A stretch of 64,000 nt of DNA, from NCBI GenBank assembly GCA_947044365.1, contig OX345636.1:14606615-14670614 (forward strand), given 5' to 3'. The notes beneath the pieces are model-generated. The model was not told the DNA's origin and did no database searches. It was given only the letters and a program-made list of their open reading frames with translations. Within the stretch, counting starts at the first letter, position 1. Every line of letters begins with the position of its first letter. Of the stretch, positions 36,601 to 64,000 are shown in pieces. This stretch comes from Petrosia ficiformis (lineage: Eukaryota; Porifera; Demospongiae; Haplosclerida; Petrosiidae). A program made the translations under genes and the position numbers.

Positions 36601-39234
36601 GCATTTAAACATTTCAAAATGAGGTATATAACCACCTTTTCACAGATTCAGTGCTTACATATGTATGATAGAGCAAACATTACGTCTTGTGTTCATAGTC
36701 AGTATTATAATGTGAAAGAACAGCTACAATTGATGTGCTCAGAATCAACCATAAAGGGGGCTAAGCAAAAAAAAAAACTGTCTTCAATTTTTGTCACTTG
36801 TATAATTTTATTATCAAGGAAGTCTTGTTAATTATCCATGAGAGGTAATCTATAATATTAAATTTTTGTTAAATTAATAGTATAAAGGCAAAACAAAATA
36901 TCGTTATTAATTTCCGGTCAGAATGGTCAATGGTGCCCACATAAAATATATCTCAACACTTTGTTTATAGTAATCACTCCTGTATACTTACAGGGATTTT
37001 GAGGTGTTTAATCTATGATAATCTTGTAAAGTGTGGAAATGTATTTACATGTCATATAGTCATAATTATTATGAATAAAAATATTAAGTATACAATTCCA
37101 CAATTTAAGTAAGTAGTTAGTAATATAATACAATTTACATGTCACTAACTTACTATAACAAGATTGCATGAGTATAGTATAGTTTTGATTGTTGTTAAGA
37201 ATATGCATAGTCATACCCAATCTACTACAAAGGAAGGGTCTGGTATTTGTACAAATGTAGATGATGAGGTAAGGAGTATATTTAGCACCCTTGAATGTGG
37301 TTGTCACCATGTGTATTTCAAAACTTACTTCTATTAACAAAAAATGATTTTTTGTCCATGGCTTTCTGAGATGTTCTTCTTTCCAATTTAGGTTAGAAGT
37401 TTAAACTTGTAAAGTTATAGAGCTGAAATGTAATTATTAATTGGATTGTCACACCCACTTGACAGATAATTATTGCCTACAAACTTCCGGTAGTACTCAG
37501 AAGAAAATTGAGTCTACCAAACCCTTTGTAGTAGGTTGGGTGTGGCTACATGAGACTATTCACCCACTTCATAATAATATGGAATTAAGCAACTACATGT
37601 ATACCTTTCGTTTTTCAGATGGTGAGTCTCTATACTGATCCGAATGGAGAGAATTTATTTGATAAGTCAACTCCAACAACATCAAACAATAAGGATACTC
37701 ATAATTTTCCACCTCAATGTATAACTGGAGATCTCAAAGGAGAGTATCCTGAGAATGTAGCTGGTCTTAAAGCAAGAATTAAGGATTTGGAATCTCAACT
37801 TGCTGTGAAGAATACTGTGGTAATGTTGTTTTGTTCTGTGTTTGTTAATATATGCATGTTTTAGTAGGACAATAATTATGATAGTTATAGTATGATGGTT
37901 TTCTCAAAATGTTTAGTTTACTAATTAAAAGTCCCAATTCCTTACTGAAAGAGGTTTTGGTTATAGTTATAGTTATAGTAACTAAAACAACACTAAATTA
38001 CAGCAATGCCCTTTCTGTAAATACTCACTATTAACCCTTACAGCACTGAGCTTGTTTTTCAAATTACTTCCCATTTCCAACACTGGTGACTCTATTCACC
38101 GTTCACTTTCTCTACCCCAAACTTGGCTCCTTTTCCGACATGGAGTACTACTTCTACCAACTTGCTTACTGGGACTCGAAAGTCCCCAAGCGCTTTGTAG
38201 GATTAAATCAAATGCAGTACTCTCCCTCTTTTGACTGGAACTGGGGCAAACAAAATGACCCCACTACATGTTGGTATCAGCTACACCTACGATTTCAGAC
38301 TTTACAGCAAGGGAAATGCCTCAGGTACCCACCAGAGCGCGTAGGCGGGGTCACTGAAACCACAATTCCCCTCGTACTCGTTATTTAGGCCAAAGGGCAG
38401 CCGAAAAAGCAGCATCAATTACAAGGATTTGGACGGCTTCATAATGCTAGGAACACACTCCGAACCATGTAGGGGTGAAACATCACATATATGTGACATC
38501 AGTGTTCTAAGGGTTAATGAAAGTAAATTGTTGAGGCGAAGCCCCCCTGTAGTGTAGGTTTTGATGTTTGTTTGTTAGTTGTACGCATTTTAGCTGAGGC
38601 TCCCTGGTTCTAATCCTGCTATTATTCCTTTTTTTCTTTTGCAACAGAAGGAGCTGTTTCAACTCCCCCTCAATTATCTTTTTTGTACACACAAGATCTC
38701 ACCCCAACAATTTTTGCATTTCGCTAGTATAAACATTGTAACTTATAATACGAATGCTGTAATATTAATGACTAGATACGTAGTAAGTCCAATTGCCAGA
38801 GTTAAATTTCCCAAAGTCTGTTCACATTTACATTGGCCTCAAAATTAGACTTTATATTATGTAAGATAGTGATGGTTTAATGTCATAAGATTAATACATG
38901 ATTATACTGTAACTCAATAAAGCATGGATTGAAATTTGACATACACAAAAGAAGAACAGGAAGGATAATAATATGAAAATGGTGCAGGTATAAAAGCATT
39001 TTTGGTCATTCCAAACTAAAATTTTGAATATTTTTTTCTGAGAAACATGAATGACCTTTAGGATTATGAATTGTGTAGTTATATTACAAGTTAATGCTCC
39101 TTATGGGTTTATCACTTATAGAATTCTGTAACTATGTTTTTTATCTTCTATCCATGTAGATAAATATTGGTAAAGAACAGTCTGATTCTTCAGTTGATGA
39201 AATCAATATTATTGAGGATAATGAACTACCATGA
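16024..39234 (+). CDS. Receptor gene A: GABA-B-type metabotropic receptor, 16 exons, 837 aa
   Basis: Class C GPCR expected at the plasma membrane, coupling ligand binding in a Venus-flytrap domain to G proteins. Coding exons: 16024-16251, 17002-17145, 21435-21605, 22212-22319, 22754-22825, 25538-25741, 28037-28315, 29019-29088, 30535-30639, 31323-31467, 32638-32773, 33082-33189, 34965-35108, 35661-35984, 37619-37819, 39160-39234 (TGA). All junctions are GT/AG and the frame is open throughout. Residues 1-22 form a signal peptide ([20 protein letters not shown]). The flytrap domain covers exons 1-9, with [24 protein letters not shown] and VAYDAMW. Seven TM helices lie in exons 10-14. G-protein-contact signatures are kept: [12 protein letters not shown] after TM3, KALNDSKEI in loop 3, FIPK after TM7. 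Exon 15 carries a heptad helix ([12 protein letters not shown]) like the GABA-B dimerisation coiled coil; exon 16 gives an acidic end. Length fits GABA-B subunits (~840-960). Several GABA-contact residues are replaced, so the ligand is unknown. Exons 7 and 14 are the clearest homology blocks. Confidence 0.93.
16452..16650 (+). mobile_element. MITE family A copy in intron 1 of gene A
   Basis: From TATTAAAGTCCGTTAACATT through CAAAATTGGAATGTGATGAT to GATGAACATGAGTGACCTTT. A copy at the same intron position exists in gene B (41765-42022), so it predates the duplication. Confidence 0.75.
17152..17212 (+). repeat. (TG)n microsatellite in intron 2 of gene A
   Basis: TGTGTGTG tract with occasional C/T interruptions, immediately after the exon 2 donor. 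Gene B has no such tract at this position. Confidence 0.9.
17929..18476 (-). mobile_element. pogo/Tigger-like element with degraded transposase start
   Basis: Inverted ends: CAGTCCATCCTCCATTATTC at 17929 and, reversed, CAGTCCATCCTTGATTATCC ending at 18476. Both are flanked by TA, the tc1/mariner-pogo target. The minus strand reads, with stops, EKLEII then [20 protein letters not shown] and [20 protein letters not shown]. These match the N-terminal CENP-B-like DNA-binding region of pogo/Tigger transposases. The DDE domain is deleted. It sits in intron 2 of receptor gene A, opposite to the gene. Confidence 0.75.
19008..19465 (+). repeat. (CCTTG)n pentanucleotide satellite in intron 2 of gene A
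   Basis: About 450 bp of CCTTG repeats with larger units carrying GCTTGTGCCTTG, so there is higher-order structure (19010-19215 resembles 19225-19420). Open frames run through several phases and would encode Leu/Pro/Cys/Ala repeats; this is a by-product of the repeat, not a gene. Confidence 0.9.
20535..20675. repeat. Foldback element in intron 2 of gene A
   Basis: GGTGTGTATCAGCAATATCA pairs with TGATATTGCTGATACACACC around a centre containing TAGCCCGAGGCGAAGCTGAG. Outer arms ATATAACATGG / CCATGCTATAT also pair. Confidence 0.8.
20845..20953. repeat. Foldback element in intron 2 of gene A
   Basis: ATATCGCATATATAATACGT with GTTGGTAA pairs with TTACCAACAGGTATTATATA and TGCGATAT. A TA tract fills the loop. 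Confidence 0.7.
21656..21843 (+). repeat. Mixed GATA/GACA microsatellite in intron 3 of gene A
   Basis: GATA and GACA tetranucleotides interrupted by GATACATGTA. It starts at the same place after exon 3 (TTTGAAATAGACAGATAGAT) as the long pure GATA array of gene B, so the array predates the duplication. Confidence 0.95.
21917..22070 (+). repeat. 13-bp repeat with 39-bp higher-order unit
   Basis: The unit ATGTACACTGTAC is repeated about 11 times. Every third unit ends in T instead of C, giving a 39-bp higher-order period. The unit is nearly its own reverse complement. A degenerate related stretch lies in gene B intron 3 (47695-47920). Confidence 0.85.
22478..22705 (+). repeat. Short tandem repeats around CCTGGAGTTCAGGACTAGCT in intron 4
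   Basis: Three imperfect units, each carrying GGACTAGCTCRGTTCT, TTTGTAATTAGTCTRTGTA and CTGTTTTCTATATAAA. Gene B has a related cluster at 49095-49305. Confidence 0.7.
24240..24550 (+). mobile_element. MITE family B copy in intron 5 of gene A
   Basis: TATGGAGAGAAACATATCCC, GCTTTGTGGTGTCCAACAAT, GTAAAACTTTAGGAATATAT, ACTTGACCGAGTCCCCCGG. A partly deleted copy occupies the same intron of gene B (52075-52215), so this insertion is older than the duplication. Confidence 0.7.
24565..25133. mobile_element. MITE with GTGACYGGCTCTGAGAAAAC-type ends
   Basis: The right end GGTTTTCTCAGAGCCAGTCA is the reverse complement of the sequence at ~4993 (TGTGACCGGCTCTGAGAAAA). The left end here is degraded (TGTCCCTGAGAAAACC). 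Gene B has a shorter remnant at ~52218-52351. The element at 24656-25031 is nested inside it. Confidence 0.55.
24656..25031. mobile_element. MITE with 10-bp target duplication, absent from paralog B
   Basis: The ends GTGTTGCACCTATAC and GTATAGATGCAACGCC are inverted repeats. AGTTTTAAAT flanks both sides (24646-24655 and 25032-25041). Gene B has the empty site with a single AGTTTTAAAT at 52255-52264. A second copy of the element is at 60064-60366. The ~9-10-bp duplication suggests the Mutator superfamily. Confidence 0.85.
25785..25915. repeat. Foldback element in intron 6 of gene A
   Basis: The arms ATACCACCTATGCTATGGAG with GGTTTATGTGGATATA pair with TATCCACTGTAATCCACATA with CACCTCTG..CAGGTGGT. 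It is present at the same site in gene B (53085-53215), nearly identical. Confidence 0.75.
26320..26383. repeat. Near-perfect palindrome in intron 6 of gene A
   Basis: AATATCACAGTGTATGTGAT followed by ATATTGGATT and the reverse complement AATCCAATATATCACATACA then CTGTGATATT. Gene B has only a degenerate equivalent around 53635-53670. Confidence 0.85.
26625..27695 (+). repeat. 75-bp minisatellite, ~15 units, intron 6 of gene A
   Basis: The unit begins CTACAATACACATGCAAGCT and continues CAAGTACTRTACAGTACAGT. There are ~15 units, almost identical except for one A/G site (GTACTATAC or GTACTGTAC), in the order A A A G G A G G A G A G A A G. Since 75 is a multiple of three, frames stay open through the array on both strands; the long 383- and 344-codon readings are repeat artefacts. 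Gene B carries only about two units at the same position (54706-54810). Confidence 0.95.
27690..28020 (+). other. Intron 6 remainder of gene A, no feature
   Basis: Sequence homologous to gene B 54805-55115, including a G-rich tract (GGGGGGGGG at ~27935). No additional feature was seen. Confidence 0.5.
29470..30215. mobile_element. Dispersed repeat in intron 8 of gene A, absent from gene B
   Basis: It is bounded by GGACCCTCGCCTAC on the left and TATGCGGCGAGGGTAAT on the right, which are short inverted ends (ACCCTCGCC). It contains GACAGACAGACACACAGACA near the right end. Part of it is repeated at 1-120. No ORF with recognisable homology was seen. Confidence 0.55.
30995..31208 (-). mobile_element. 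piggyBac-like element, truncated copy in intron 9 of gene A
   Basis: The reverse-orientation 3' part of the 1398-1996 family: GGGAGAACACTGCC, GGAGCCAGGTTTGGGGTA, TCAGTCCTCTAAGAATTAA. Gene B at the matching place has just TTAATTTTATTG (~61190), the empty TTAA site. Confidence 0.7.
32075..32455 (+). mobile_element. MITE family B copy in intron 10 of gene A
   Basis: TATATAGAGAAAAAACATCC ... GAACTTTAGGAATATATTTC ... CGCGCGTTCTTTTACGCG ... CGCAAGTGACACAAAC. It is close in sequence to 5535-5965. Gene B intron 10 lacks it. Confidence 0.8.
33228..33470 (+). mobile_element. Old MITE family B copy in intron 12 of gene A
   Basis: A diverged copy (GTTGTCACCATTTAGTAACT ... CAAGCGGCTTTCTTCC ... GACTGAGCCC) shared with gene B (62670-62870), hence older than the duplication. 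Confidence 0.65.
33725..33848. repeat. Foldback element with GC-rich centre, intron 12 of gene A
   Basis: GGTTATACACCGAGGTAAAG with GTTTCTACTG pairs with CAGTAGAAACCGTACCGAGG and TGTATAACC. The centre is CAAACCGAGGGCCGAAGGCA. It is preceded by a TAA microsatellite (33635-33665). Confidence 0.85.
34375..34455. repeat. Hairpin/tandem cluster CCCGGGA-GTTTGATAA, intron 12
   Basis: TCCCGGGAAGTTTGATAAAT with its near reverse complement and two copies of CTTATCAAACCTCCCGGGAA. Confidence 0.7.
34582..34815 (+). mobile_element. MITE family A copy, intron 12 of gene A
   Basis: CTAAAGTCTGTTCACGTTCG ... GAGGTCATGGTGAACATGAA then TGACCTT. This copy shows the inverted ends most clearly. The right end is also found in gene B (62880-62915). 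Confidence 0.75.
35118..35245 (+). repeat. (GGAT)n microsatellite in intron 13 of gene A
   Basis: GGATGGAT/GGATAGAT tract starting right after the exon 13 donor, matched in gene B at 63215-63320. Confidence 0.95.
36040..36400 (+). mobile_element. MITE family B copy in intron 14 of gene A
   Basis: ATATAGAGAAAAAAAGGTAT ... GAACATTAGGAATATATTTA ... GCAAACTCGTGTAAGTGACA. Gene B has no copy between exon 14 and the window end (63771-64000). Confidence 0.75.
36500..36559 (+). other. Possible alternative terminal exon of receptor gene A
   Basis: After an acceptor-like TTGTATTGTATAG at 36487-36499, a 20-codon frame [19 protein letters not shown] ends at TAA. It would join in phase 0 to exon 14 and give a receptor lacking the coiled-coil tail. 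Gene B has the matching frame at 63907-63960 (17 residues and TAA), with a 6-bp in-frame difference. Most substitutions between the two are non-synonymous and the flanking intron is also conserved, so selection is not shown. Confidence 0.3.
37206..37559. mobile_element. Degraded relative of the 6416-6829 MULE-like MITE
   Basis: The ends AGTCATACCCAATCTACTAC (left) and GTAGTAGGTTGGGTGTGGCT then ACATGAGACTAT (right) are diverged inverted repeats. They share AAGGAAGGGTCTGG and the AGTCTC-type terminus with 6416-6829. Confidence 0.5.
38031..38517 (+). mobile_element. piggyBac-like element in intron 15 of gene A
   Basis: A 487-bp unit between TTAA sites, forward orientation. It carries a 100-codon open frame at 38086-38385, homologous to the frame in 53996-54361 but shifted by small indels relative to the start. 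Confidence 0.8.
38810..39065 (+). mobile_element. MITE family A copy in intron 15 of gene A
   Basis: CCCAAAGTCTGTTCACATTT ... TCTGAGAAACATGAATGACC. It lies ~100 bp before the last exon. Confidence 0.7.
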
Positions 39235-41179
39235 GTCAGTGTTAAGTGCAATCATCTACACAAGTAATGAATTTATAATACTGTGTAGTTAGATCCTAAA
39301 GCTTATCATAACTATAATCATTATGTAGTACAGTGAAAATATACCATATCATTTTCATTCTTATTATTCAAAGACATTAATTATTAAAAAGGGGGTGGGC
39401 GGTAGATTGGCTCATATCACAATGGCTGATGTTCTCACTATCATTTTGAAAAGACATAAAGCTTTCTTCTCAAGATAAATTATTAATTAATTAATTTTAT
39501 TTATAATTTTTTAAACACTCAATAGAAAGATGCATCGAATGTCAAAACTTTCCGAAAATATGAACTTGGCATTTAAAAATACAGCACATCAGAAAGTGGA
39601 ATGACTGTTAGAGGTTCATTATCTGATTTCATACTTTTGAGTAACATTGAGAAACAAACCCTATTGTATGTTCAGCTCATATTTTCCAGAATGTCATTAA
39701 AACCATGAAATCAGTATGTAAATTTCTGGCTGTAGTTCAAATCTTTCACATTGTGATGTCATGATCTCATATGTTTTGAAAGTTTTGTTAGGAGACACAT
39801 ACGTATAATTAAATGTAATTATTCAGTTTAAATTAGCAGTTTCATTAATTAAGATTATCAGTGCACCTTTAAATCCAGTTAGGATAGAAACTACCAAATA
39901 TATATTTGTTTACCTTCATTTTACACTTAAATATCCTTAGATTTGATTGCTATAAATACTGTTACCAATATCTTACACAGCTTGATGATAAATACAATTA
40001 ACTCTATTTAATAAACACATATACATATAACTATGAGTCCAATGTCAATTTCAAACAATATTACAATTACATAAAAATGGTGAAGGAAAAAGATTGTTGG
40101 TCATTCCGTTATGAACATTTTCTGAGGACAGTGCTTGTTAAGACCTTAGTAACCTACTTTATTGTATAATCTATGTATATAACATAAACCTGAAAGTAAT
40201 TAAATGAGAATTAATGGTTATATGGAACTATTGAGGGATGCTTACCCATGTAGTCCTGCATTTTCAATATTGGTGGATACTATAACCCTCTGTTCCAAAT
40301 GCAGTGTAAACATCGTTACAGTTGAAACATGTGCTATGTATCTTTGACAAAAAAATGTGTGAATCAATAATATTTGATACATTGCATATGATAATGCTAA
40401 TGTGCTATATATAATTATGTTGGATATGTGATGATCCTGCATTGTTCCATTTTATCACATAGTATGTAACAATCATGTTAAAGTTTCAAAAACTGAATCA
40501 TTGAAAAATCAAGATGATGTATTTTTCAGTGGAAAGACAATTTAAAATTATATAATATGGAATGAATACAACTTCAATTTTAATGTTCTTCTCTGAGCTG
40601 TTTTAATGGTTTTGATTTGCAAGAGCGGTGCATATATTTTTTTTAAAATAATGAAATACATGTACATTCCAATAATACTTAGATGCCATAGTCTGTTCAT
40701 ATTCATGATGACCTAAAATTGGAATGTGATGACATTATGTAATATAGTGTATAGTTTAATGTCATAAGATTAATACATGATTACAATAATGAAGCAATGG
40801 ATTGAATTTGACATTCACAAAAAAAGAATGGGAAGGATAATTATATGTAATGATGCTGGTAAAAAAAAAATAATTCCGAACATTTCGGTGATAATTCCGA
40901 ACATTTTTCTGTGGTCATTGTGAATGTGAATGACCTTTAAATTAATAGGTATGCTCTATCCCATCTGTAAAATAAGTAAGTCTTGTATACAGATAGGATA
41001 ATTGAATTTCAAGTTGTTTAAAATTAAGCATTAAATTTTGATAAAATTTGTTTTGTACCATATATTATTTGGTGGTTTCTGCATTCACTTTTAAGGCTTT
41101 GTTTTCATAATGTTAATGTGACATGTTACTAAGAAAACATTTTACCATACATGTACTTGTAGACATTAGCACCAAAGGG
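39235..41179. other. Intergenic region between the two receptor genes
   Basis: About 2 kb of AT-rich DNA. It holds the 3' UTR of gene A (an AATAAA lies near 40009, candidate polyadenylation signal), a MITE A fragment near 40080 and a full MITE A copy at 40690-40945. No other gene was seen. Confidence 0.6.
40690..40945 (+). mobile_element. MITE family A copy upstream of gene B
   Basis: It matches the copy upstream of gene A (15495-15735) in position and sequence, including the repeated CCGAACATTT near its right end. It is therefore part of the duplicated 5' flank. Confidence 0.75.
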
Positions 41180-41187
41180 TATAAAAA
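41180..41187 (+). promoter_or_regulatory. TATA box of receptor gene B
   Basis: TATAAAAA, 78 bp before the ATG at 41258. Context GGTATAAAAACAATAGAACT aligns with gene A. The duplicated unit thus includes the core promoter. Confidence 0.7.
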
Positions 41188-41257
41188 CAATAGAACTGCA
41201 CTATTTTCAAAATAATATTTTTTACTCTTTTGATTTCTATTGCAAGCTATTGGAAGA

Positions 41258-63770
<22,513 letters not shown>

Positions 63771-63906
63771 GTAAATATACACTGTCCTTAATTGTTACTT
63801 GTAAATGTTGATGACCCACTATGACAAAAACTGGCAATTTCATTTTCAAATATTAGATCAATCAATTACTTAAGCCTCAGTAATTGGTTGTATTGTATAC
63901 ATGTAG

Positions 63907-63960
63907 GAAGTAAACCAAATTTTGTATCCAGGTAGAGTGTATATTGGTCTTCATAGGTAA
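63907..63960 (+). other. Possible alternative terminal exon of receptor gene B
   Basis: After an acceptor-like TTGTATACATGTAG, the frame EVNQILYPGRVYIGLHR ends at TAA. It is the counterpart of 36500-36559 in gene A and in phase with exon 14. Confidence 0.3.
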
Positions 63961-64000
63961 TTATGATTGTTTACATCTTAAAACATTATACATATTTTGT

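Noticed and set aside
38590..38720. Possible SINE (CTGGTTCTAATCCTG followed by a T-rich tract)
   Set aside because: Only a weak B-box-like motif; no A box or target duplication found.

Overview
This window looks like a piece of an AT-rich animal genome, most likely a sponge (Porifera). The evidence is intron-split genes with GT/AG junctions, class C GPCR genes of the GABA-B type, and dense, varied DNA transposons and foldback repeats. The sponge assignment is inference; nothing in the window names the species.

The main content is two head-to-tail paralogous genes for GABA-B-type metabotropic receptors. Gene A (16024-39234) can be read completely: 16 coding exons, 837 residues, signal peptide, Venus-flytrap domain, seven-TM domain and a cytoplasmic coiled-coil tail. 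Gene B (41258 to beyond the window end) has the same exon structure through exon 14, with identical phases and almost identical exon lengths. The two proteins are about 94% identical over the shared part by eye count. Both have a TATAAAAA box about 77 bp before the ATG. Their introns are large and differ mainly by insertions made after the duplication: minisatellites, microsatellites, MITEs, piggyBac-like elements, a Penelope-like element and a Ginger-type element.

Upstream (1-15.9 kb) is a transposon graveyard with two small possible genes. 1-7.5 kb holds a broken KDZ-type transposase on the minus strand (pieces at 532-1222 and 5030-5268). It is interrupted by a piggyBac-like element, a Ginger-type element with integrase zinc-finger and PHD remnants, a 161-codon intact ORF resembling the N-terminal domain of Crypton/ZMYM/QRICH1-type proteins, foldback repeats and a MULE-like MITE with perfect 75-bp terminal inverted repeats. 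9.3-12.1 kb holds a duplicated repeat and a gypsy integrase fragment with a probable 3' LTR. At 12650-13113 there is a compact three-exon gene for a 117-residue protein of unknown function with its own TATA box. 13.2-15.8 kb contains MITE fragments, a broken retroelement gag-like gene and foldbacks.

The two receptors presumably act as plasma-membrane class C GPCRs, possibly as dimers through the C-terminal coiled coil. Most residues that contact GABA in vertebrate GABA-B1 are replaced, so the natural ligand is probably not GABA. Because the paralogs share insertion sites, empty sites and conversion-like tracts, the window gives a readable relative chronology of transposon activity.
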